NCBI GenBank assembly: GCA_024803745.1 | Contig: JANJXV010000037.1 | Span: forward strand, 9,563,001-9,627,000 | Origin: Megascapheus bottae | Taxonomy: Eukaryota; Chordata; Mammalia; Rodentia; Geomyidae | DNA length: 64,000 nucleotides | Reading direction: 5' to 3' | In this document: positions 45,921 through 64,000 of the stretch, in pieces | Numbering within the stretch: the first letter of the stretch is position 1 | Layout of the letters: each line of letters opens with the position of its first letter | Program-made: the position numbers and the translations under genes | Notes under the pieces: generated by a model | Database searches by the model: none | Told to the model about the DNA's origin: nothing | What the model saw: only the letters and a program-made list of their open reading frames with translations

Positions 45921-48900
45921 CTGGAAGTGGAGACAAGGAAGGAAGTCACTCAGAATCAGTTCTGATGCTTTTGAAAGAGACACTGAACTTTGAAATTCCT
46001 ATCTTTAGGAGAAAGTAAAATCTCAAAGGCTGTAATAAAATCTTACTTTCCTGGCATGTGTAAGGCGCTTGGATCAATCCCAGTCCCCCCCAAAAAAAAT
46101 TTTTTTAATTAAATAAGGGACAAACAGGATGCTAGAGGCTCACACCTGTAATACTAGCTACTCAGGAGGCTGAGATCTGAGGATCACACTTCAAAGTCAC
46201 CCTGGCAGAAAAGTCTGTGAGACTCTTATCTCCAATGAATGACAGGAAAAGCCAGAAATGGAGCTGTGGCCAAAACGGTACAGAGCTAACCTTGAGCACA
46301 AAGAGGCTCAAGAACAGTGCCCAGGTCCTGAGTTCAGGCCCCAGAACTGACAAAAAAAAAGACAAGAAAGTTATATTAGCATTCTCAATCCCATATCTCA
46401 AGGTTCAACTCTAGTTCTTAATAGGGTTATAGGAACAAAACTATATTACATTCTGGAACCTGAAATACATGCCAAGAGCTGTTGCAACTAGTTTATATAT
46501 ATCATACTAAGATCTATAATACAGAGAGAATGAGACATACAAGGGTTAAGTAACTTGCTCAGTAGTCATAGTCAATAAGCATAAGAAACAATGCTAACCC
46601 TATCAGCCTGAACTCAGGCCACCTGAGGATTAAAAAAAATAAAAAAAATAATATATATATATATTTATATATATATTATTTTTTTTATTTATATATATGT
46701 ATATGGGTTTTTCTTGCTTTGGATGTTTTGTTGTTGTTGGGGGGGGATAAGAACTATGTATGTATGTAAGGAAAAGGTAAATGGTAAATCACTATGGCTC
46801 TCTACCTCCCAATTTTGGATCTAAAACTGTAAAGAAGAATAATTGGAGCTGGGAGTGTGGCCTAGTGGTAGAATGCTTGCCTAGCATGTATGAAACCATG
46901 GGTTCAATTCCTCAGTACCACATACACAGAAAAAGCCAGAAGTTGAGCTGTGGTTCAAGGGGTAGAGCTCTAGCCTTGAGAAAGTCCAAGGACAGTGCTC
47001 AGGGCCTAACTTCAAGCCCTAGGACTGGCAAAAAAAAAAAACCTACCTCTACTACTACTAATATTATCTAAAATATATATGGCCCTAACGGCCAAGTTTA
47101 AAGCCATGAGTCTCAAAGGATAAATAAAATGTATTCTTCTACTATAAAGTAAGTGCAACGATATCACTTGGAGAGAGAAAAGTAGGATGAAAAGGTTACT
47201 ACCCATATTTCCCAAAATAAAAATCAAAAGTGGTAGAAGGGAAAGAGGCAGTCTTACCTCTTCTCTGAGTTCCTTCATCCTTTCCTCAAAATCATAATCT
47301 TTCTGCTTCTCTTCCATCTTCTTCTTATTGACTTCAAAGCGTTTCTTCACCTGATCCAGGGTGGAACGTTCCACACGCATAGACATGCCCAGGTTCCGTT
47401 GATCTGGATGAGGTCAATAGTAAGGCAAGGTTATGAGATTACAACAACACCTCTAGCCTCTGAAAAAGTTTAGTTCTAGCTTTTTGGAAGGAAAAAAAAA
47501 AAAAACTCTTCATCTAAAACACAGCAAAAAATACAGTTTTGACCTAACCTGTTTACCAAGACACATGTGGCTTTCAACTGCTCTTAATTAAACAGATGAA
47601 CATTCAGTAAGACAACCCCAGAAAAACATAGTTTCTGTTTGTCAAGAGCCTGGAAGAGCATATTAACCTCAAGGTTTCCAAAAATACTAGATAATAAGGT
47701 AAAGATAACCTGCAACTGGAGAGTTCCTCAGTCATCAAAAGGGACCAGGAAACCTGGTACTGGTGGTTGTCTGTAACCCTACCTACTCAGGAAGCTGAGA
47801 TCTAAGGATTGCAGTTCTAATCCAGCACAGGCAAGAAAATGCATGACTCTGGTCTTCAATTAACCATCAAAAAGCTGAAAATGGAGCTCTGGCTCAAGTG
47901 GTAGACCACTAGCATAGAGCACAACAGCTCAAAGATAGGACCTCAGGCCAAGTTCAAGCCCCAGGACTAGTACCAAAAAAAAAGTAGTTGTGAAGGTAAG
48001 TGCTAGAGGCTCAAACTGTAATCCTAGCAACTCAGAAGACTGAGATCTGAGGATTGAGGTTTGAAGCCAAGCCCAAGGAAGAAAGCCCAGAGATGCTTAT
48101 CTCTGATTAATCACCCAAAATGTGGAACTGGAGCTGTGGTTCTAACAAGTACAATACTAACATCAAGCAAAAAAAGCTCAAAGATTGCACAGACAATAGA
48201 CCCTGACTTAAAGCCTAACAACTGACACATATGCACCTACAAGGACCACAGAAAACCCACTCTTTCCTCAGAAAACCCACTCTTTCCTTCTATTCCACCT
48301 CCAAAACCCAGTCCCAATCCTAGTTACAAACTACCTCCAAGCCTTACGTTTCTTTCCATTAATATGATCCAGGAAGTTGATGGAGTCTTTCACCACACAG
48401 TCACAAACATTGCAGTAATATCTGACAGACAAGAAAAAACAACATGTGAATTAAATCTAGTTTTAAGAATTTCACGATTTTCAACCAAGAAACAAAACTT
48501 TATAGCAAGATTTTTTTTGTTTGGTTTGGTTTGGTCAGTCATGAGGCTTGAACTCTGGGCTTGGGCATTGTCCCTGAGCTCTTCAGCTCAAGGTTAGCAC
48601 TCTACTACTTGAGCCACAGAGCCACTTCCAGTTTTCAGGTAGTTAATTGGAGCTAAGAGTCTTTACAGCCTTTCCTGCCTGAGCTGGCTTTGAATGTTGG
48701 TCCTCAGATCTCAGCCTCCAGAGTAACTAGCATTATAGGCCTGAGCCACAGTCATGGTGCTAGTTCAAGTAAGGTTTTAAGGATTCACTTTCATAAACAC
48801 TTCATTTCTAGGAAAGCCAGTGATAGCTTCACTCTCCTGTTATTCCCACCTTGTGAAGCCTCCTCCCAGTTAGTACCAACTGATCTGTGATCATGAATAA

Positions 48901-51900
48901 TTATATGATGTCTGTAAGCCTCGCTAATCAGGGGGCAGAGATCTGAGGACCAACATTCAAAGCCAGCTCAGGCAGGAAAGGCTGTAAAGACTCTTAGCTC
49001 CAATTAATCACTCAAAAGGGATAGCACTGGGCCGGGAGTTTAGCCTAGTGGCAGTGTTTGCCTAGCATGCACAAAGACACATATTTGATTCCTCAGTACC
49101 ACATACATAAAAAAAAAAAAAAGCCAGAAGTGGTACTGAGACTCAAGTGCTAGAGTTCTAGCCTTGAGAAAGTCCAAGGACAGGGCTCAGGCCCTAAGAT
49201 CAAACTCAGGATGGAAAAAAAAAAAAAAAAAAGGTGTAGGGGGATAGCACCGAGGCCCTGAGTTCCAGCCCCCAGTCCACCACCAAAAATCAAAAAAAGA
49301 CCCTGAGCTAGAATCACTCTGTAAGCCACTCCCAGATTCTTTGGTCACAGATTATGAATTGTTATTTTATGCTGCTAAGCTGTTAGGTAATTTGTAAATA
49401 CACAAAACAAAGGATAACACAAAGGAATAACAACACTGGATTTACTAAACAGCTCCAAGAAGTTCACTTAATTGCTATCTGTGTTACCCTCCTGGTGGAA
49501 ATCATAACTAGAGAGGAATTGTAGGAAAAGGGTGATAAGCTCCTGTGGAACCCTTATAGGATATAGTTTTGGTTTGGGAAGATAACCTAACACCTTCCAT
49601 AACAATAATACATAACAACTGCAGCCTTTACTAGTCTAGGACCTCAGCCCTCTTTTTTCACTATTAACTCCTTGGATCTAATACAATGCAACTAACTTTA
49701 TCTCCTAGAGATGTATCTCAGTAATTCCTTCATTTCTTCTCACAGAACAAATAAATAATCCCTTTGAAGATATGAAGAAGTTATAGTGTTAATAGGAAGA
49801 AAGATAACTCCTAGAGATACTACAGGATTAACATGAGACTTGGGAGGCCAAAGACAGACAAATCTACGGATAAAATTATAAGCACCAGGACAGTTAGCCC
49901 AGGGCTAAGGCCCTACCTCACCACTTCCTAAAACCAACTATAGTTAATTAGTAGGCCCACTTTTGGCTTCAGAGGAAGTTACTCACCCTCCCATCTCAGA
50001 CTGTGGGGTTGTCTTGGTAATGACAATTGTCTTCCCAAGCTTAGATTCCAAGTCCACTTTGTAGTCCCTGTGTCGCAAAAGCTCCCGCTTGACTGGCTGC
50101 ACTGGTTTTCCTGAAACAGAATGGGAAAGGCCCTCAATATATCAGTTCCTCAGTTAAAAGGGAAAACACATGAAACTCCAAATTCAAAAGATGACTCTCA
50201 TTTTTTCTTTAAAGATGGACCACAGCAGGTACCCCTCTCAGCATTTAGAAATAGCTAAGAACGTGAAAACAGAAATCATAGGCAATCTTTAACCTTCCAC
50301 AGCTTTTTATCTAAAGCAGCTAAACCTAAAATCAGTAAGTTCTCTACTTACTAACTGAGCTGAGAGGAAGGAATTCTGAATTCTCACTAGAAGTAAGCCT
50401 TTCAAAAGAGCAAGGTCGGGAGTGGTAGAGTGCTTGCTTAGCATGCATGAAGTTCAATTCCTTGGTATCACATACACAGAAAAAGCCAGAATCGGTGCTG
50501 TGGCGCAAGTGGTAGAACTCTAGCCTTGAGAAAGCCCAAGGACAGTGCACAAGCCCTGAGTTCAATCCCAAGGTCCAGCAAAAAAGAAAAGCAAAGGTCC
50601 TTAATAAAGCTTGCAGTCAGATATGCTAGTATAACACAAAAAGAAATTTTATGTGGTTAGAGTAAAACTTTAAAAGGGAGTCCAGGTCTGGGAGTTTGGC
50701 CTACTGATAAGAGTGCTTGCCTAGCTTGCACTAAGACCTGAGTTTGATTTCTTGGTACCATATACATAGAAAAGGCCTGAAATGGTGCTGTGGCTCAAGT
50801 GGTAGGGTTCTAGCCTTGAGAAAACACAAGGGCAGAGCTCAGGTTCTGAGCTCAGGCCCAGGACTAGCAAAAAATAAAAACAAAAAAATAAAAAGGAGAT
50901 CAGCATTTAGGAAATATGTGTTCACATAACCAACAGGCAAAGCACTAAGTACAACAGATTAGAAAAAAATTAGAAGTGTGCTCAAGGTGGTGTGGCAGTA
51001 AAGTAAATCTGTTTGAAAACAAATGAGAAAATATGACCTTTCGTTTTTTAAAATGGATTGAAGGAAAACCAACCCTCCGATAATGTGCAAGGCAGAGAAA
51101 TTGAATGCTTCTGCTTTCCTCACACTATATGGGAAGGTCTTGATGGAGTCAAGAATGTTGGCTCATCCAGGTAATCTCAACCCCTGAGGAGGCTGAGCTC
51201 TGAGGAAGGTTTGAAGTCACACTAGGTAGGAAAGTTGAGATTCCTACTTCCAATTAATCAGCAAAAAGCCAGAAGTGAAGCTGTGGTTCAAGTAATAGAT
51301 CGCCGAGCTATAAAGATAAAGAACAGCCTCTAGGCACTGTGTTCAAGTAACCTCCCTAGTAACCCAGTGAGTGTGGAGGGGGGAAGAGGGGGAGGCAGAG
51401 AAGCGCAACACTTCAAGAAACCACTAAATGACCCAAGCAGAGGCAGGGCAAGGAAGTGGAGGAAGACAGAGCTAAGAGCACCTCAAAACCACTCGCTCTC
51501 ACCCGAGTTAAGAGCACACCGCCTATCAACTCCCTCCCCGACTCGAGCCACTCACAGCACCGCCTCGAAGAGCCCTTGAGCCCCAGATGAAGCGAGCACC
51601 TACCATCCTTCTTTTCTCTTTCTTCCGTGAGTCTCTTCTCAGCGAGTTTCTCGTATTCATCTTTGTCCCACTTTCGGCGAAAGTCCAAGTTTTTTGTCTG
51701 TAGGGGGGAAAAGTGCTCAGAATCCTTCGCTCCCCGTGTCCGGACCCTGAGAGAACCTAGAGAAGCCTCCACTTCGAAACTAAAGCGACCCCACGACTTT
51801 TCGGAAGCCAAGTCTCTGGGGACCTCACTAAGAAGCACAGGCGAACGTCCGGACCCCAACCCCAAAGACCTCCGCAATTCCACCGTCCCCGCGCCCGGTC

Positions 51901-52044
51901 TTACGGCAGTTCTCGAACGCGGACATCCGGATCTCACAGAAATGTCAGGCAGTCGAGTTTGTCCCTATCCAGCGCTGAAAAAGGAACCCTCACCCCGCAA
52001 ACCTTCTCCTCGCACACAACACTTACCCCGCTGCCGGACGCCAT
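45777..52044 (-). CDS. ZMAT2: ZMAT2, zinc finger matrin-type 2 (Snu23 homologue), six coding exons
   Basis: The joined exons give 199 codons, the same as the human protein, starting [16 protein letters not shown] and ending [12 protein letters not shown]. The product is a spliceosomal protein of the pre-catalytic B complex, related to yeast Snu23, acting in the nucleus near the 5' splice site helix. It has one U1/matrin-type C2H2 finger in exon 4 (C82, C85, H98, H104), a basic, lysine-rich N-terminal half, and a coiled, charged region (about 115-180) rich in E and K. All five introns have GT-AG ends with consensus donors. It lies between HARS2 and the vault RNA on the same strand. No disabling change is seen. 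Confidence 0.97.
46130..46360 (+). mobile_element. B1-dID SINE in ZMAT2 intron 5
   Basis: Full copy, antisense to the gene. Confidence 0.88.
46637..46690. repeat. AT-only near-perfect palindrome
   Basis: Two 25-base arms around a four-base centre, made only of A and T. It lies in ZMAT2 intron 5. Confidence 0.9.
46848..47042 (+). mobile_element. Dimeric ID-dID SINE in ZMAT2 intron 5
   Basis: Sense copy with a poly-A tail. Confidence 0.9.
47258..47403 (-). CDS. ZMAT2: ZMAT2 exon 5
   Basis: Residues 104-152 ([20 protein letters not shown] onward to KELREE). Donor GTAAGA. Confidence 0.96.
47752..48235 (+). mobile_element. Two B1-dID SINEs in ZMAT2 intron 4
   Basis: Decayed copies at 47752-47985 and 47998-48235. 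The second lacks a recognisable A tail. Confidence 0.75.
48348..48421 (-). CDS. ZMAT2: ZMAT2 exon 4, zinc finger
   Basis: Residues 79-103 plus one base. Carries YYCNVCDC and DHINGKK. The second zinc histidine codon is split across the next junction. Confidence 0.96.
48513..48765 (-). mobile_element. B1-dID SINE in ZMAT2 intron 3
   Basis: Copy in the same orientation as the gene. Confidence 0.86.
48905..49290 (+). mobile_element. B1-dID SINE split by an ID-dID copy, ZMAT2 intron 3
   Basis: The ID-dID insert (about 49028-49240) is flanked by GGGATAGCAC at 49018-49027 and 49241-49250. Confidence 0.88.
49291..49986. other. ZMAT2 intron 3, unique part
   Basis: No repeat or RNA recognised. Confidence 0.45.
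49987..50110 (-). CDS. ZMAT2: ZMAT2 exon 3
   Basis: Residues 38-78 plus two bases ([20 protein letters not shown] onward). Donor GTGAGT. Confidence 0.95.
50412..50885 (+). mobile_element. Two ID-dID SINEs in ZMAT2 intron 2
   Basis: Copies at 50412-50585 (5' end shortened) and 50685-50885. Confidence 0.87.
51145..51355 (+). mobile_element. Old B1-dID SINE in ZMAT2 intron 2
   Basis: Strongly diverged. TTCCAATTAATCAGCAAAAA marks the junction. Confidence 0.65.
51604..51697 (-). CDS. ZMAT2: ZMAT2 exon 2
   Basis: Residues 7-37 plus one base. Acceptor CTACAG, donor GTAGGT. Confidence 0.95.
52027..52044 (-). CDS. ZMAT2: ZMAT2 exon 1 (coding part)
   Basis: Encodes MASGSG (18 nt), donor GTAAGT, phase 0. 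The start codon sits in AAGATGGCG, a YY1-like context. Confidence 0.95.
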
Positions 52045-52180
52045 CTTCACACAGATGTGAATGGGAAGCCGTAAAGTACCGCAAAACGAGACCTGCTGCC
52101 GTAAGGCACGATCTTCTTCCAATAAGATTAGAGAACTTTGTTAGCCCCGCCTCTGCTCCAAGGAGACGGCGCAGGCGCAC
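52045..52180 (-). promoter_or_regulatory. ZMAT2 promoter
   Basis: On the minus strand this shows an NRF1 palindrome GCGCCTGCGC (52178-52169), a GC box GAGGCGGGGC (52153-52144), an inverted CCAAT box ATTGG (52123-52119), and a YY1-like AAGATGGCG at the start codon. There is no TATA box. This is typical of a housekeeping gene. Confidence 0.7.
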
Positions 52181-52449
52181 TGGGTGTGTGAAGCAACACG
52201 GAAGTAAGGGCGTATACAAACGGCTCACCCCCGCCCCCCCCACTCCACAAACACACATACACACACCATGGTTTTCAAAACAAGCTTGAATGGATTGGTC
52301 GATGAATTAAAAACTAGTTCTTCCTTTTAGTAAGGAGAAAACTGAGGTTATGGAACAGTGCCGTCTTATCTAATCAACTTTGCAAGCATTGCCAAAAGTT
52401 TCTGAGCCTTCTCTGGAAGCCCTGTTTATGGGTTTTGGTTTTGTGTTTT

Positions 52450-53037
52450 TTTTTTCTGTTATTGTTGGTTTTTGACAGTTGTGGAACTTGAACTCTGGGC
52501 CTGAGCACTGTCCCTGAGCTCTTCAGCTCAAGGCTACCGCCCTACCTCAGAGCCACAGAGCCACTTCCGGTGGTTTTCTAGTGGTTAAGTGGAGATGAGT
52601 CTCATGGACTTTAGTGCCCTGGTTGGCTTTGAACTGCGATCCTCAGATCACAGCCTCCTGAGTAGCTAGGATTACAGGCTTGAGCCACCACGCCCGGCTA
52701 TTGGTTTTAAGTGTTCCTTGTACCAGGGCACACTAGAAGGGGAAGGCCCTAACTACACCAGTATTTGCAAAGACACAGAAGCACTTTTTGAACTTTTGGA
52801 TGGTGTATGTCAGTGTGGCAGACCTTGGACTTGAACTCGGGCTGGGTGCTGTCCCTAAGTCGTTTTTGCTCAAGGTTAGCTCTCTAACCACTGGAGCCAA
52901 AGATCCAGGGCATTCTTCCTCCAAGGCCTCTGCTAATCAGTCTCTTGGGCTTTCCTATCCACACTGGTCTCCAGCTTCCTCAGATCTCAGTTTCATGAGT
53001 AGCTAGGATTACAAGCATGAGCCACTGGCACCTAGCA
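52450..53037 (-). mobile_element. Two antisense B1-dID SINEs upstream of ZMAT2
   Basis: A young copy (52450-52700, ending CCACCACGCCCGGC) and an older one (52812-53037). Confidence 0.87.
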
Positions 53038-53131
53038 TGGTACAACCACCACTTAGTTAAACTACACTTTTCTTCAATTGGAGAATATTACAGTCATTTG
53101 ATTTGTACAACACAATCAACATTACACAAGG

Positions 53132-53372
53132 GGCCGGGTGCAGTGGCTCACGCCTATGACCCTAGCTAGTCAGGAGGCTGAGATCTGAGGATCACTGTTC
53201 AAAGCCAGCCCAGACAGTGAGACTCTCACTTCCAATCAAACACCAGAAAACTGGAAGTGGTGTTGTGGCTCAATGAGTAGGGCAGTAGCTTTGAGCTGAA
53301 GAGTGCCAGGACAAGGCCAGGTCCAGAGTTCATGTCCTACAACTGACAAAAAAAATGGGGGGGGGGGGGAAG
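53132..53372 (+). mobile_element. B1-dID SINE with poly-G tail
   Basis: Starts GGGGCCGGGTGCAGTGGCTC. The tail is A7 followed by a G run. Confidence 0.9.
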
Positions 53373-53524
53373 GAAGCAGGTCATCAGCAACACCATAAAA
53401 GTAGGGCACTCTGGCTCACGTATGTTAAGCAATTTGACTTTTAGTTCAGTGGGAGACAGAAAAGGAAAAATTGTGGCACTGAATTATCTGCTCTGAATAT
53501 ACAAGTTTCTGATTTTCTAATTCC

Positions 53525-53975
53525 AGGTGTCAATGGCTCATGCCTGTAATGCCAGCTACGCAGGAGACTGAAATTAGAGGATCATGGTTTGAAGCCAACC
53601 CAAGAATGAGAGTATGTGAGACTAATCTTAAATTAACCACAAAAAGAACCCTTTAAGTGGAGGTGTGGCTCAAATGGTAAGCACCAGCCTCGAGCAAAAA
53701 AAGCTAAAGGAGGGGCCGAGAGTTTGGCCTAGTGGTAGAGTGCTTGCCTAGCATGCACGACAACCCAGGTTCAATTCCTTGGTACCACATACATAGAAAA
53801 AAGCCGGAAGTGGTGCTGAGGCTCAAGTGGTAGAGCTCTACCCTTGAGAAAGTCCAAGGACGGTGCTCAGACCCTGAGCTCAAGCTCAGGACTGGCAAAA
53901 AAAAAAAAAACTAAAGGAAAGTGCACAGGCCCTGAGTTCAAGCCCCAGTACAGTCACCAAAAAAAAGAAGGGGGG
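53525..53975 (+). mobile_element. B1-dID SINE split by an ID-dID copy
   Basis: The ID-dID insert (53712-53910) has CTAAAGGA at 53704-53711 and 53911-53918. Confidence 0.88.
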
Positions 53976-54305
53976 GGGGATATATAAGCCAGGACTGTGT
54001 ACACTCAAGCACTTTGTATGTACATAAGTCCATTAGTAACAAATTACCCAACTACTTTTCTTAATATTTTATTTTACATATTAGCACTTCTAGAACAGCC
54101 TCAATAATAGGAATATTCAGAGCACTGATTCTGGCACAGAGAATGGGCTCTAAAATCTCAAAGGTTCAGATCATTTTGTTATCCACGTTATTAAGGTCAA
54201 CATTCAAGAGAAGTAAAGACAGCCCCACTTGTGCTATTGTAACCAGTATATGGGCTCAATATAAGAACTGTCATGCCCTTAGGATAGCATCTTTACCTCT
54301 TTTTA

Positions 54306-54502
54306 CTTTTTTTTTTTTTCCAGTCCTGGGGACTGAACTCAGGCCCTGAGCACTGTCCTTGGGCTTTCTTAAGGCTAGGGCTTTATCACTTGATTCACAG
54401 CACCACTTCCAGCTTTTCTACGTATGTGGTACTGAGGAATGGAATCTGAGTCTTCATGAATGTTAGGCAAGCACTCTACCAGTAGGCCAAACTCCAGGCC
54501 TA
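54306..54502 (-). mobile_element. Dimeric ID-dID SINE
   Basis: Antisense copy with a T-rich start. Confidence 0.87.
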
Positions 54503-54534
54503 GCATCTCTATCTTAAAAACAGAAAACAGATAG

Positions 54535-55140
54535 CTGGGCACAGTGGCTCACACCTGTAATCATAGCTACTCAGGAGGCTGAGATCTGAGGATCAAGGTT
54601 CAAAGCCAGCCTGGGCACCTGAGACTCTTATCTCCAATTAACCTCTAAAAAAACGGGAAGTGGGTTTGGCTCAAGGGTAGGATAGTATCCTTGAGCTGAA
54701 GAGCTCAGGGACAGTGCGCAGGCTGAGTTCAAGCCCCATGACCACCCCCCCAAACACACACACACATACACAAAAATAGAAAACAGATATTATTCATCCT
54801 TTCTATCTTTACAAAATTCCATGGAGAGGCCTAAGGCTGAATATAGGCAAGTTTTTCAGAATCTGGTTCCAAAGCTACAGTAAAAAGCTAAGTATCAAGC
54901 AGGACATGGGGCTCACGCCTATACTCCTAGCTACTCAAGAAGCTGAGAGCTGAGGATCCTGGTTGAAAGCCAGCTCAGGCACCAAAGTCTGTGAAACTCT
55001 TATCTCCAATTAACCACCCGAAAACCAGAAGAGGCGCTGTGGCTCAAGTGGTAGAGTGCTAGCCTTGAGCTGAAGAGTTCGGGGATAGCGCCTAGGCCCA
55101 GTGTTCAAGTTCCATGACTGAGGGCAAAAAAAAAAAAAAA
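54535..55140 (+). mobile_element. Two B1-dID SINEs
   Basis: Copies at 54535-54770 (CA-rich tail) and 54897-55140 (poly-A tail). Confidence 0.88.
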
Positions 55141-55487
55141 CTAAGTGTCCGTGATACAAGATCTTCAGCCTGAGGGGCAACTCTTACAGAGCCTTGCTCA
55201 CATTCACCAACTGAGCACCTCTTGACAGCATTTCACAGCACTTCAAATTCGCCTCTGCAGCGGAATGCGTCTTTTTTCTTTCACATACCAGCCATCTGCT
55301 CCCATGCAAAGTAGCTGCTTATTCTAGCCCACGAGTCCTCAGAGCTGCCCATAGTTTTTTATCCAGGAAATATGGAGGACATAGAAGGCACTCATCACTC
55401 CTGCTGGCCAGCTGTGGTAAGGTCCATCAGGAACTCAATCCTGTATGAAACCCTTCCTACAGAAGGCAGTGGATGACAATCCAGCAA
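55141..55487 (-). other. Presumed HARS2 3' untranslated region
   Basis: Unique sequence after the HARS2 stop. I could not place its poly-A signal. Confidence 0.45.
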
Positions 55488-63138
<7,651 letters not shown>

Positions 63139-64000
63139 CTAAACAAACAAAAAGCAATGTGATGCCAGTTTATCTGTCCTGATCTCCACCTTCCACCATC
63201 AAGAACCTACATTGTAATTACAATTATACCGGTGCTATATAACTGTCTTGCATCATAAATTTCTTCACTATATCTGAGTTTATAAATGTCTGAAAAAGTT
63301 TAAGCTCCTAAAATCAATAAAAGCACAGAAGGAACACTTCCACAAACAACCATCTAGGAATACAGATTAGCATGATCTTTTCCAGTTCCTAGTTCCTACT
63401 CCAACAACATTCTCTTTTTTTTTTGGGGGGGGGGGTGATCACAGGGCTTGAATTCTGACCTGGGTGCTGTCCATAAGTTCTTAGCTCAAGGTTACGGCCC
63501 TACCTTTGAGCCACGGCCCCACTTCCTATTTTCTAGTGATTAATTGGAGATAAGTCTCTCAGCTTTGTACTTTGAACCTTGATCTCAGATCTCAGCCTCC
63601 TGAGTAGCTAGGATTACAGGCGTGAGCCACCGCGCCCGGCTCCAACAGCAAACATTCTTAATAAAGTAGCACTGTTTAACAGCTTAGAGAAGGGGAAAAT
63701 GCAATTTGTGGACATCAGAGAAGCAGTTAAAGAAGAAAGAACAACCCTTGTGTACAGGAAAAAGAATGCATTTCCTGTTTGAACTAAATAATCGATTAGA
63801 ATGCTGGGACTGAAAAGGAAACAAAAGATCTGAACCCTGCTGTGCAAGACAACACAAAGCATCTGCTCTGGGAGCATTAGATATTTCCTTAATTAAGGCA
63901 AAACAGAATCACTAATTTCATTACTAGCAGGCAAGTGTCCTTTCAGAATCGGGGGATGTAGTAGTTCCAAAATACCATATTCTCTTCCCCAAAAGAAACA
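63139..64000 (-). other. HARS2 intron 1 (partial)
   Basis: I see no exon 1 or CpG-rich promoter here, so the HARS2 start lies further right. An antisense B1-dID SINE occupies 63420-63645. Confidence 0.7.
63420..63645 (-). mobile_element. B1-dID SINE
   Basis: Ends GAGCCACCGCGCCCGGC, retaining CpGs, so it is probably young. Confidence 0.9.

Overview
This is a stretch of a placental-mammal chromosome, almost certainly from a rodent. The evidence is intron-split vertebrate genes, LINE-1 elements, and roughly eighty SINE copies built from B1 (7SL-like) and ID (tRNA-like) modules. Two composite SINE families dominate. One is a dimeric tRNA-derived element (ID+dID) with an intact Pol III B box. The other is a B1+dID element. 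That combination makes me think of a castorimorph rodent (kangaroo rat, pocket mouse, gopher or beaver), but this is a low-confidence inference.

Gene order, all on the minus strand and read right to left, is HARS2 (5' end beyond the right edge), ZMAT2, one vault RNA gene, PCDHA1, PCDHA2. This is the upstream edge of the clustered protocadherin-alpha locus, in the order known from human 5q31, shown here reverse-complemented. The constant exons and further PCDHA variable exons would lie left of position 1.

Region by region. 1-11600: two PCDHA variable first exons (PCDHA2 at 121-2505, PCDHA1 at 9004-11391). Each has a conserved CGCT-type promoter element (CSE) about 185 bp upstream of its ATG. 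EC1 and EC4-to-cytoplasm are almost identical between the two exons, while EC2-EC3 differ. 11600-42400: a gene-free, repeat-dense interval with two tandem LINE-1 remnants (the second flanked by a 45-bp direct repeat), a Tigger fossil, MaLR-type LTR fossils, a decayed C2H2 zinc-finger array, and many nested SINEs. 42407-42515: a vault RNA gene with A and B boxes, terminator and upstream elements. A CTCF/CSE-like site lies 220 bp upstream in the opposite orientation. 45777-52044: ZMAT2 (six coding exons, 199 codons) with a compact housekeeping promoter. 55488-63138: HARS2 coding exons 2-13, including a U12-type intron and a decayed tandem copy of exon 7.

The genes do not form one pathway. HARS2 (mitochondrial tRNA-His charging) and ZMAT2 (spliceosomal B-complex factor) are housekeeping genes flanking a neuronal cell-identity cluster whose promoters are chosen through CTCF/CSE elements. 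I found no previously undescribed system. The most notable items are the PCDHA homogenisation tracts, the vault RNA with its adjacent CSE-like site, the U12 intron, the HARS2 pseudo-exon, the zinc-finger fossil and the long LINE-1 target duplication.
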